NCBI RefSeq assembly: GCF_003946725.1
Contig: NZ_RHOY01000019.1
Coordinates: forward strand, 1-60,091
Source: Agrilactobacillus yilanensis
GTDB taxonomy: Bacteria > Bacillota > Bacilli > Lactobacillales > Lactobacillaceae
DNA: 60,091 nucleotides
Direction: 5' to 3'
Made by a program: the position numbers and the translations under genes. Shown piece after piece: positions 24,836 through 32,604 of this stretch (positions within the stretch are counted from its first letter, which is position 1; the number at the start of each line of letters is the position of its first letter). The notes under the pieces were generated by a model that saw nothing but the letters and a program-made list of their open reading frames with translations, was not told the origin of the DNA and searched no databases.

Positions 24836-26104
24836 TTAAACGCGATATTTCTCGACTTTACCGAGAATTTCTGGGGCTAGCTGAACGGTTAAAGCAGTCC
24901 CGTCATTTGTATAATTACGTTCGATGATCCGCGTATGTGTTGTCAAGAATTCGGTAACTTGCCCTTCCGTAAATGGAATTAACAAATTCACTACGGGATG
25001 CTTGGCAAATAACTGTTTTTGAATGAGGTCACTTAAAGCTTCAATACTAGAGGTATCCTCGGCAGATAAGTAGATTTCATTGCCGTTAACCGCTGGATAA
25101 GCCACTTCAGTTAAGTCCGCCTTATTATAAACTTCGATTGTCGGAATATCGGTAATGCCAAGTTCGGTTAAAACTTGCTCCGTGACAGCCATCATCTCTT
25201 TATAATGAGGGTTAGCATAGTCTACCACATGTAGTAATAAATCTGCATTTTTAGCTTCAGCTAACGTTGCTTTGAAGGATTCAACTAAATTATGAGGTAA
25301 TTTGCTGACAAAGCCAACCGTATCACTGAGTAAAAAACTAAGCTGATTTGGCAGATCAATTTGGCGTACACTCGTATCCAGCGTGGCAAAAAGCATGTTT
25401 TTAACAAAAACTTGTTTTTTAGCACTATCTTGATCATATAAATCTAGTAAATGATTCATGATCGTTGACTTACCAGCATTAGTATAACCAACAAGGGCTA
25501 CTTTAGGAATTAAACTTTTTTGACGTTCCTTGCCTTGAATGTCCTGGCTTTTTAAAATTTGAGCCAATTCATTTTGTAAACGGGTGATCCGTTTCTTTAA
25601 AACTCGGCGATCCAATTCCAGCTGCGTTTCACCAGCCCCCCGGTTCGCTAAGCCACCAGAGCTACTCTGCTGATCTAACGGATTACTGGAAGGGTGAATT
25701 CTAGGTAGTTCATATTTTAAGCGCGCAATTTCAACTTGGGTTTTAGCCATTTTAGTTTGAGCTCGGTCCGCAAAAATTCGTAAAATCAGTTGGGTCCGGT
25801 CCATCACATAAAGCCCCGTTTGTTGCTCGATATTTCTAATTTGTGACGGCGTTAATTCATCATTAATGACTAATGCCTTGGCGTCTGTCTCGGCAGCCGC
25901 CGTTTTAATTTCTTGAAGTTTCCCAGTACCAAAATAAGTTCCGGCTTGAATCCGGTCACTATTTTGAGTAATGGTTGTCACTGTTTCGAAATTATTTGCT
26001 TTGGTTAATTGCGCCAGTTCAGACATAGTGTAGTCAAAGTCTTCTTGACCAAGATTGACACCGCTTAAAATGACGGTTAATGGGTTTGATTTGATTTCGG
26101 GCAT
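24836..26104 (-). CDS. hflX: Ribosome-associated GTPase HflX
   Basis: 422 residues. The N-terminal HflX domain contains FGTGKLQEI and VINDELTPSQIRNIEQ, then GAGETQLELDRR, the HflX-specific motif. The G domain has G1 GYTNAGKST, G3 DTVGF and G4 NKAD. HflX binds 50S/70S ribosomes and splits stalled or stress-damaged ones. AGGAGG lies just before the ATG. An intrinsic terminator-like hairpin ends about 15 nt upstream of the start, leaving no room for a promoter between them. Confidence 0.95.
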   Translation of the reverse strand: MPEIKSNPLTVILSGVNLGQEDFDYTMSELAQLTKANNFETVTTITQNSDRIQAGTYFGTGKLQEIKTAAAETDAKALVINDELTPSQIRNIEQQTGLYVMDRTQLILRIFADRAQTKMAKTQVEIARLKYELPRIHPSSNPLDQQSSSGGLANRGAGETQLELDRRVLKKRITRLQNELAQILKSQDIQGKERQKSLIPKVALVGYTNAGKSTIMNHLLDLYDQDSAKKQVFVKNMLFATLDTSVRQIDLPNQLSFLLSDTVGFVSKLPHNLVESFKATLAEAKNADLLLHVVDYANPHYKEMMAVTEQVLTELGITDIPTIEVYNKADLTEVAYPAVNGNEIYLSAEDTSSIEALSDLIQKQLFAKHPVVNLLIPFTEGQVTEFLTTHTRIIERNYTNDGTALTVQLAPEILGKVEKYRV

Positions 26105-26119
26105 ATAATCCTCCTAATA

Positions 26120-26168
26120 AAAAAAGGTGTTACAAAGACTTATCTACAGTCATTGTAACACCTTTTTA
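26120..26168 (-). terminator. Terminator/attenuator between the small gene and hflX
   Basis: On the minus strand AAAAAGGTGTTACAA pairs with TTGTAACACCTTTTTTT around a ~20-nt loop. It follows the 92-residue gene by 25 nt and runs straight into the hflX ribosome site. Confidence 0.85.
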
Positions 26169-26191
26169 CGGTTTCTTAAGCTATCGATTGA

Positions 26192-26470
26192 TTAAGCTGC
26201 TTGATAGGCAGGGGCAGTGTGTTCAAATAGATAGTAATTTTCAATCCGAATATGGCCATCCGCGTCCATCACTTCATCAACAGCTTGACGGAAGTCAGGT
26301 TGTAATAAGCAATAAAAGCTAGTGATGAAATCAATCAAGTCGCTAGGTGTTAAGACACCGTTGCGTTCTTGATCAAATTTACGGTCTAATAAAATAGCCA
26401 TTTCAGTGCGATCACTGTGATTTGTATGATTTAAGATGTAATTTTTAAAGTCTTTTTCTAAGTTTTTCAT
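26192..26470 (-). CDS. Small conserved-looking protein of unknown function
   Basis: 92 residues, acidic, no signal peptide or membrane helix. It begins MKNLEKDFKNYIL and contains LDRKFDQERNGVLTPSDLIDFITSFYCLL, helical with regularly spaced hydrophobics. AGGAGA lies upstream of the ATG and a terminator follows it directly, so it looks like a genuine single gene. I do not recognise the family. It lies upstream of hflX in the same direction. Confidence 0.6.
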   Translation of the reverse strand: MKNLEKDFKNYILNHTNHSDRTEMAILLDRKFDQERNGVLTPSDLIDFITSFYCLLQPDFRQAVDEVMDADGHIRIENYYLFEHTAPAYQAA

Positions 26471-26718
26471 GATTATTATCTCTCCTAATATTAAAACACA
26501 AAAGCAGGAAACTATTAATACAGTATAGCATTAAATTCAAAAAAAGCAACATTTTCAGAAAATAGGTCTACTATCTGCACAGATATTGAGTATCATATTT
26601 ATCGTTTTTTAGCCTTACAAAAGTGTTATTTAACAAGTGAAAATTGTAAGTTAAGACGCATGAAAAATAGCTTAGAAATCGGTATGCTTAGATCAATAAT
26701 TAAAAAGGAGGCAGGGGC

Positions 26719-27468
26719 ATGGCACCGCTTTTGAAGGTTGAACATATTACAAAAGATTATCCGGCAGGGACAGCGGCAATTTGCCACGCACTCAAAAATA
26801 TTAATTTTGAGATACAGCCTGGTGAATTTATAGGTGTAATGGGCGCATCCGGTGCCGGCAAGACAACTTTATTAAATTTATTAGCCACTTTGGATCAACC
26901 GACTAATGGACAGATATTTTTTAATCAGCAGGCGCTTACGACGTTAAAAGGTCGATCGTTGGCGCAATTTAGAGCACAGCAAATCAGTTTTATTTTTCAA
27001 GATTTTAAACTGCTGGATAGACTGACAGTAGCCGAAAATATTGCATTACCTTTACGGCTGCAGGCTTTCACCAATCAGCAAATTACGGTAGCGGTGGCAA
27101 AAATCGCTTGTCAGTTGGGGTTAACAAGTCTATTAAAAATCATGCCCACAGCCCTATCTAACGGACAACAGCAACAAGTCGCCATTGCGCGCGCCTTGGT
27201 ACACCAACCGGCACTCTTATTTGGTGATGAACCTACGGGGGCTTTAGATTCCGGTAGTGCCCGGGCGTTGTTGGAAACTTTAGTGACTTTGAATCAAAAA
27301 ACACAGATTTCAATTTTGTTAACGACCCATGACCCATTAGCCGCCAGTTATTGCCAGCGTATTTTTTATTTGAAGGACGGTCGGATTATCCAACAGCTCA
27401 CGCGACAGCACCGGACTAGAGCTGAATTTTATCAGGCGATTGTACAGTTGCTGGCTCAAGTTGAGTAG
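26719..27468 (+). CDS. Orphan ABC transporter ATPase (MacB/BceA type)
   Basis: 249 residues. Walker A GASGAGKTT, Q-loop FIFQDFKLLDRLTVAENIALPL, Walker B LLFGDEPTGALDSG, switch LTTHD: the layout of ATPases serving MacB/FtsX-fold exporters such as bacitracin-type BceAB. The signature is altered from LSGGQQQR to LSNGQQQQ. No permease gene is adjacent; the next gene is a convergent regulator overlapping its last 53 bp. Either the permease was lost or is encoded elsewhere. AGGAGG stands 7 nt before ATG. Confidence 0.85.
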   Translation: MAPLLKVEHITKDYPAGTAAICHALKNINFEIQPGEFIGVMGASGAGKTTLLNLLATLDQPTNGQIFFNQQALTTLKGRSLAQFRAQQISFIFQDFKLLDRLTVAENIALPLRLQAFTNQQITVAVAKIACQLGLTSLLKIMPTALSNGQQQQVAIARALVHQPALLFGDEPTGALDSGSARALLETLVTLNQKTQISILLTTHDPLAASYCQRIFYLKDGRIIQQLTRQHRTRAEFYQAIVQLLAQVE

Positions 27469-27856
27469 GCTGTTGCTTGGTCTTAATATTGGCAAACCCG
27501 GAGAAATCCGCATGGTTGATAACGACGGCTTCACCGGCATCTTGTAAATTCTGGATATGCGTCGTCCCCCAAGTAGACATGGCGATCAAAACATTACGTA
27601 AAGAGGTACCGGAGTCGGTGAGAGAATATTCGACTTTCGGCGGTACTTGGGGGAAGATTTCACGGTGGACAATGCCATCTGTTTCCAGTTCTCGAAGCTG
27701 CTGCGTTAACATTTTTTGGGTGATTTCTGGAATACACCGTTTTAAAGCGCTGGTTCTCAAAGGACCGTTACCTAGATGACACAAAATAACGGGTTTCCAT
27801 TTGCCGCCGATCACGTCTAAGGTAACTTCGATTGGTAAATTGTAACTTTTTTTCAT
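27416..27856 (-). CDS. HxlR-family transcriptional regulator
   Basis: 146 residues. The winged helix DVIGGKWKPVILCHLGNGPLRTSALKRCIPEITQKMLTQQLRELETDGIVHRE is the HxlR pattern, followed by VPPKVEYSLTDSGTSL. Such regulators respond to electrophiles, quinones or redox change, often through Cys; Cys residues are present in ILCHL and KRCIPE. It is divergent from the Old Yellow Enzyme gene, its likely target. The last 53 bp overlap the convergent ABC ATPase gene. The C-terminal ~30 residues look unstructured. Confidence 0.9.
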   Translation of the reverse strand: MKKSYNLPIEVTLDVIGGKWKPVILCHLGNGPLRTSALKRCIPEITQKMLTQQLRELETDGIVHREIFPQVPPKVEYSLTDSGTSLRNVLIAMSTWGTTHIQNLQDAGEAVVINHADFSGFANIKTKQQPTQLEPATVQSPDKIQL

Positions 27857-27890
27857 AATTATTTCTCCTAAAAAGTCGATGGTTGACCAT

Positions 27891-27910
27891 TAGGTACTTT
27901 TAAGTGCCTA
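27891..27910. promoter_or_regulatory. Probable HxlR operator
   Basis: TAGGTACTT-TT-AAGTGCCTA, 9-bp arms with one mismatch and a 2-bp spacer, between the divergent regulator and flavin oxidoreductase genes. A TATAAT at 27953-27958 is the likely -10 of the rightward gene. Confidence 0.6.
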
Positions 27911-28003
27911 GGTTACTAAAAAGTCAGTACTAGCTTATTTTTTGTTAGTAACTATAATAACATATACAGCGCTAAGATAGTACAACTAATCAGGAGGTCT
28001 AAT

Positions 28004-29188
28004 ATGACTTATAATTTTTTAAAGAACTACACATTTACCAATGGTATGACTGTTAAAAACCGAATTGTCATGGCACCAATGACCACAATGTCTAGCTATT
28101 ACAACGGGATGATCACAGATGAAGAAGCTGCTTATTATGGGTTACGAGCTGGTGGACCGGGGATGATTATTACCGGTGTTGCCAATGTGAACGAGCTTGG
28201 CCGTGGCTTTGAAGGCGAGCTTTCAATAGCCAATGATGACATGCTGCCAGGGCTGGAAAAATTAGCAAAGTCCATCAAAAAAGAAGGCACTCGAGCTATT
28301 TTACAAATCTTCAGTGCCGGCCGTAAATCGAGTTCTAAAATTCTACGGGGTGAACAGCCGGTAAGTGCTAGCGCCATTGCAGCGACTTATCCAGCAGATT
28401 CTGAAACACCTAGAGCTTTAACAGAACCTGAAATTTTGCAATTAATTGAAGATTTTGGAGCGGCTACAAAGCGCGCCATCCAAGCGGGCTTTAATGGCGT
28501 AGAACTTCACGGTGCAAATACGTATTTGTTACAGCAATTTTTCTCAGAAAATGCCAACCAACGGACAGACGATTGGGGCGGTTCTAGAGAGAAACGGATG
28601 AAGTTTGCGTTAGCAGTGATCGATAAAGTACGCGATGTGATTGCAACTTATGCAAAGCGGCCATTTTTATTAGGTTACCGAATTTCACCTGAAGAAATCG
28701 AAACACCAGGGATTCGATTGGCAGATTCCTTATATTTTGTAGATCAAATTAAAAACAAAGTAAGTTACATTCATTTATCAATGGGAAGTTATGAACGGAC
28801 ATCTTTGAATGACAAGACCGATAATGAAACTTTAATTGCCAAATTCCACGCCCATACAGACGGCATCGTACCATTGATTGGTATCGGCTCAATTGAAAGC
28901 CCAGAAGACGCAACAGCTGCCTTAGACGATGGTGCTGATTTTGCCGCAATTGGTCGAGAACTTATCCGGGAACCAAAATGGGTACAAAAAGTGATGCATG
29001 ATGATTTGGCAAGTATTCGGACACAAATCAGCCCGTTCGATATGGATGAATTATTGATTCCTACGGCCATGCAACAGTACCTGTTGACCTCTTTTAGAAG
29101 CGTCATCAACTTCACCACCGACGCCGCAAAAGCAGAAGACTACCAAAATGAATTAGCCCCAATGGAAGGCTTTGAAAAGAAATTATAG
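28004..29188 (+). CDS. NADH-dependent flavin oxidoreductase (Old Yellow Enzyme family)
   Basis: 394 residues, an FMN-binding TIM barrel. RIVMAPMTT binds flavin; FNGVELHGANTYLLQQFFSENANQRTDDWGGSREKRMKFALAVIDKVR carries the HGAN (substrate His/Asn) and the DxWGGSxExR motif; ADFAAIGRELIREPKWVQK closes the barrel. The family reduces alkenes of enones and other electrophiles using NAD(P)H. AGGAGG precedes the ATG. Control by the divergent HxlR regulator is likely. Its TAG stop overlaps repeat locus D. Confidence 0.92.
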   Translation: MTYNFLKNYTFTNGMTVKNRIVMAPMTTMSSYYNGMITDEEAAYYGLRAGGPGMIITGVANVNELGRGFEGELSIANDDMLPGLEKLAKSIKKEGTRAILQIFSAGRKSSSKILRGEQPVSASAIAATYPADSETPRALTEPEILQLIEDFGAATKRAIQAGFNGVELHGANTYLLQQFFSENANQRTDDWGGSREKRMKFALAVIDKVRDVIATYAKRPFLLGYRISPEEIETPGIRLADSLYFVDQIKNKVSYIHLSMGSYERTSLNDKTDNETLIAKFHAHTDGIVPLIGIGSIESPEDATAALDDGADFAAIGRELIREPKWVQKVMHDDLASIRTQISPFDMDELLIPTAMQQYLLTSFRSVINFTTDAAKAEDYQNELAPMEGFEKKL

Positions 29189-29345
29189 AGCGTGTTTAAG
29201 ATCAGAGCGTGACCTAGAGCGGGAAAGCCTCGAGTACTAACCTAGACTTACGACATAAGCCCGGTCTTGGCTTGTGAGTAAGGCGTAGTTATGTGAGAGC
29301 TTTGCTCTAGTGAACGCGTTTATGCAGAGCGCGCCAACACGAGTG
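29187..29345 (+). repeat. Stop-codon-linked palindromic repeat, locus D
   Basis: AGAGCG begins inside the TAG stop codon of the oxidoreductase gene. A second start, ATCAGAGCGTGACC, follows at 29211. GAGCGGGAAAGCCTCGAG and CTAACCTAGA, then CGTAGTTA and GAGAGCTTTGCTCTAGTGA match locus A block by block. The loop between the arms differs. The end carries CCAACAC and TGATTTC as in locus C unit 2. It lies between convergent genes. Confidence 0.85.
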
Positions 29346-29383
29346 ATTTCATCTATAAGTTAAACACCTTTTAAAAACAAATC

Positions 29384-29421
29384 AAAAAAAGTTAGCCCAA
29401 AAATTTTGAGCTAACTTTTTT
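29384..29421 (-). terminator. Terminator of the WxL operon
   Basis: AAAAAAAGTTAGC and GCTAACTTTTTT flank a 13-nt loop, followed by the convergent WxL gene end; works in both directions. Confidence 0.85.
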
Positions 29422-29434
29422 ACATACAATCTAT

Positions 29435-31234
29435 TTACGACAACGCTTCAACTTCCGGCGTCGCTGGCGTCAGCGACCACGTTAAGACACCAGAGAAATT
29501 GTTTTCAGGACTTAAGTCAACGTGCGGATTTTCCTGGATATAAAGTAGTGCTGACATGGGGAACGTTCCGGTTTGATCCGTATTTGAATCTGTGACCGTG
29601 ATCCAATCACTACTGTCAGGAATCAGTACATCATTCGCTGTTCCGGATAGTTTCAGACTTAAGCCGCTTAAGTTTTGACCAGTGGTATCAGAAAGCGTTG
29701 ATAATTTAGCCTGTAGGAGCCAGCCTTGCTGATTGGGACGCGTATCTGCAATTTCCAATAGATTTTCAGCTGCATTTTCTTCAGAAACCGGTTTGTAATT
29801 ATCGTCTATTCCTAAATTACCATAATAAATTGTTCGAGGATTAATTTCAGAAAAAGTGAATTGCGGTACTTGATTTAAAATTAAATCGCCCACCGCTGGC
29901 AAAACATCTAGTTGAGCTTGATTTGAGCTAATTACAATATCTTTAGAGGTAAAGATACCTGTTTTAATTGTAATGGTAATCGTGAGTTTAACATAGTATT
30001 GATCGCCGCTGTCCGTTGCGGCTTTAGCATTGGTGATGAAGCTACTGCTGCCCGGAATTTGCAGGGCTTTACTATCATTTAAGTCTTCTGGTAAATCAAA
30101 CGTTCCAGAACTATTAATAACCTCTTTACCAAAAGAGTTTTCTTTATAAACGCCTTTGCTGTTCTTAGCATAGTAAGTCCACTCAAAAGCACTCTTCTTG
30201 ATTTCAGCAGTTTCGTCGTCACTAGCATCATAGAAACTATCGTAAATTTTTTCTAAACCACTGACTGGCCAAGCCAAACCATATTTTTGGGCGCGATCTA
30301 AAGCGACTTTCTGTGCTTTAAGACCGCCAACGTAGACAGTGGCAGTATCCGTCAAATTATTGGCTTTCCCCGTTAAATCTACTGGGATAACCGCATGTTC
30401 TGTGTCTGTATTAACCGTGCTGGAAATATCATCGTTGGCAACGGAAAAAGAAACGATGCGGCCAAAGTCTGGTTCAAAAGTAGCTATTGAACCGGCTTCA
30501 TCCCAAGTTACCACACTGGTGGAATAGCTTGGATTTAAAACGGCAGTGACATCATAATCCATATCTGGGAAAATAACGTTGTTTTCAGGGACAACTTTAA
30601 TCTCTTTAGCAGCCGATTCATCACTAACTACCACAACTTTAGCCAGTTTAGAGTAGTAGGTGAATAAGCTGTATTTAACGTTCATTTGGAAATAGTAAGT
30701 GCCCACGGGTAGATTTTCCCGACCGTTTGGCCCAAAACGGATTTTTGCTTCATGTTTATTTAAACCATTACCTTTAGCCGTATAAGGATCAGGATCTGCT
30801 TCTTTTAACCAAGTACCATCGGCTTGCAAGGTCCATTTAGTGACATAAATTTTAATACTCGTTAAGAAATTCCAATTGATCCCGGTGGTCTTCGTATCCA
30901 CATTGGCTTCTGTACCTTCTAAAATGTATTGTTCAGCCTGAGGATGAATAATAAAGCCTGTCCGAAACGGAATGCCTAACATAACAAATCCATTACGATC
31001 TGGTTTTTTAACCCCATCTGCCGTTGTTGGCGGCGAAACTTCTTCTTCACGGACTAAGTCATCGTTGGCAATTGTGGCGCTAATTGCCGAATCTTGCTGG
31101 GCCTCTGTGATTTCTTCAGTGTTAATGGCCGGTTCATCAATAGCTTGTACCGGCGTAGTTTTAATAAAAATTAATAGTAGACTTAAAACCCCCAAACCAA
31201 GCATTAAAGCGAATCGATAGTTTTTTAATTTCAT
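29435..31234 (-). CDS. Large WxL-domain surface protein 1
   Basis: 599 residues. Signal peptide (FALMLGLGVLSLLLIFIKTTPVQA), an acidic Thr/Glu-rich linker, a conserved central region (LTSIKIYVTKWTL...LPVGTYYFQMNVKYSLFTYYSKLAKVVVVSDES) and a C-terminal WxL domain with the two signature motifs GWLLQAKL and LTWSLTPATP at the end. WxL domains bind peptidoglycan non-covalently. It is the last gene of an operon with a DUF916 protein, its expected partner. It is clearly a paralogue of the protein at 32605-34467. Ligand unknown. Confidence 0.88.
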   Translation of the reverse strand: MKLKNYRFALMLGLGVLSLLLIFIKTTPVQAIDEPAINTEEITEAQQDSAISATIANDDLVREEEVSPPTTADGVKKPDRNGFVMLGIPFRTGFIIHPQAEQYILEGTEANVDTKTTGINWNFLTSIKIYVTKWTLQADGTWLKEADPDPYTAKGNGLNKHEAKIRFGPNGRENLPVGTYYFQMNVKYSLFTYYSKLAKVVVVSDESAAKEIKVVPENNVIFPDMDYDVTAVLNPSYSTSVVTWDEAGSIATFEPDFGRIVSFSVANDDISSTVNTDTEHAVIPVDLTGKANNLTDTATVYVGGLKAQKVALDRAQKYGLAWPVSGLEKIYDSFYDASDDETAEIKKSAFEWTYYAKNSKGVYKENSFGKEVINSSGTFDLPEDLNDSKALQIPGSSSFITNAKAATDSGDQYYVKLTITITIKTGIFTSKDIVISSNQAQLDVLPAVGDLILNQVPQFTFSEINPRTIYYGNLGIDDNYKPVSEENAAENLLEIADTRPNQQGWLLQAKLSTLSDTTGQNLSGLSLKLSGTANDVLIPDSSDWITVTDSNTDQTGTFPMSALLYIQENPHVDLSPENNFSGVLTWSLTPATPEVEALS

Positions 31235-31252
31235 GGTTGCGCAAGCCTCCCT

Positions 31253-32296
31253 TCAGTGCGTTGAACGATGAATTTTTGATCTATAGCGTTTAATGAGTGC
31301 TAGCAGAATTACAAAAATAAGGCATAAGACAATAACACTGGCAATAATCCAAAATAGTAAATAGCGTGGTTTTTTAGAAGTTGTGGCCGTGTTTTTTTTC
31401 AGCTGACTGGCCTTAATTGTAAATGTCTGTTTTAAATGAAATGTTTTAGGACCAGAGCTTAAAGTCACTTTTAACGTGTATTGTCCGGCGTTTAATTTTT
31501 GAATCGGAATGGTGAAAGGATAAGCCAGCGTACTATTTGGTGCCATTTCAAGGTTTTCAGCATGTTTGGTGAAGCGGGCTTTTTTAACACCTTTTTGATA
31601 AAGGTCTGCGGTTAATTGAATTTTACCGAACATCACAGGGGCTTTGTTTACAATGTCCGCCGTGATTTGACCGGTATTATTAATTTGTTTAAAGTGCACC
31701 TGATTCATTTCTAAATTGGGCATTAATTTAGCGCTGTTGACCGGTTTTAAAATCACCGGGGTGGTAATGGCAAATTGATTTTGAATCCCCACCGTAGACT
31801 TATCTTGCTGCTGAGTGGTGTGCTGCTGGACGAAGATGCTGCCTAAGACGGTACCTTGTAGACCGCTATTTGGAATTTGAATTTCAAACGTTACTTGACC
31901 TTTAGCTAAGGGATTTAAAGTTATTTTTTGGTGTGTTTTTTGATTAGCGGCTAAATTAGGTAAAAGCATTGAGCCATTGGTGGCGTTTTTAGTTGTGCTG
32001 GGCGTGTAATCTATTTTGCCCTGGCTGGATGTGGTTGCAGCCACTAATTTTGCATCAAACGTCATTACTTTGGTACGGCTGGTATTTTCTACAGTTACGG
32101 TCAAAGGATAATGCTGATCCGGCGCAACGACTAAATTAAAATAATCTAAAGTTGTATCCGTTTGTGCCTCAGAGAAAACTGGCGTTACTGAAAAATTAGT
32201 ATTGGTAGCCGCGAGGACCTGATGTGGCAACCCAAAAAGTCCGCCTAAAATAAAGCAGATGAATAAGTAGCAATGATATTTTTTAAGAATAGCCAT
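31253..32296 (-). CDS. DUF916/DUF3324 WxL-partner membrane protein 1
   Basis: 347 residues. Signal peptide, N-terminal DUF916 (FSVTPVFSEAQTDTTLDYFNLVVAPDQHYPLTVTVENTS), a second beta domain (DUF3324: AITTPVILKPVNSAKLMPNLEMNQV), one C-terminal membrane helix and a basic tail. These proteins bind WxL proteins and peptidoglycan at the surface and anchor the complex. ATG 32296 is chosen since AAGGAG is 7 nt upstream; longer in-frame starts have none. It is followed 18 nt later by its WxL partner. Confidence 0.88.
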   Translation of the reverse strand: MAILKKYHCYLFICFILGGLFGLPHQVLAATNTNFSVTPVFSEAQTDTTLDYFNLVVAPDQHYPLTVTVENTSRTKVMTFDAKLVAATTSSQGKIDYTPSTTKNATNGSMLLPNLAANQKTHQKITLNPLAKGQVTFEIQIPNSGLQGTVLGSIFVQQHTTQQQDKSTVGIQNQFAITTPVILKPVNSAKLMPNLEMNQVHFKQINNTGQITADIVNKAPVMFGKIQLTADLYQKGVKKARFTKHAENLEMAPNSTLAYPFTIPIQKLNAGQYTLKVTLSSGPKTFHLKQTFTIKASQLKKNTATTSKKPRYLLFWIIASVIVLCLIFVILLALIKRYRSKIHRSTH

Positions 32297-32368
32297 TGGC
32301 AGACTCCTTGATAAACCCCAAATTGTTAACGATGAAATAACAGTAGACACCTTAACTGATACCCTAAG

Positions 32369-32396
32369 TTTATCGAATTGGTTCAAACATCGTCAA
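32369..32396 (-). promoter_or_regulatory. Predicted promoter of the second WxL operon
   Basis: Minus strand TTGACG (32396-32391), 16-nt spacer, GATAAA (32374-32369), about 75 nt before the start codon. Confidence 0.45.
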
Positions 32397-32448
32397 ATAT
32401 TATGCACTTTATAACGTTAATAAAATAAGAATTTAGTCTTCTAAAAAG

Positions 32449-32496
32449 AAAATAGCCATGAAAAAGCTGATAAATAAACTTTTTCATGGCTATTTT
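32449..32496. terminator. Terminator between the two WxL operons
   Basis: AAAATAGCCATGAAAAAG and CTTTTTCATGGCTATTTT, a perfect 18-bp stem with a 12-nt loop, then a T-rich stretch on either strand. Confidence 0.92.
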
Positions 32497-32604
32497 AATT
32501 TTTTTGAATATTAAAAATGATCTACAAATCTAAAGGATAGATGAGCAGATCATTTGAAGGTGTAATTTATATTTTAATAATTAGCTTAAAAATAACGACT
32601 TATT

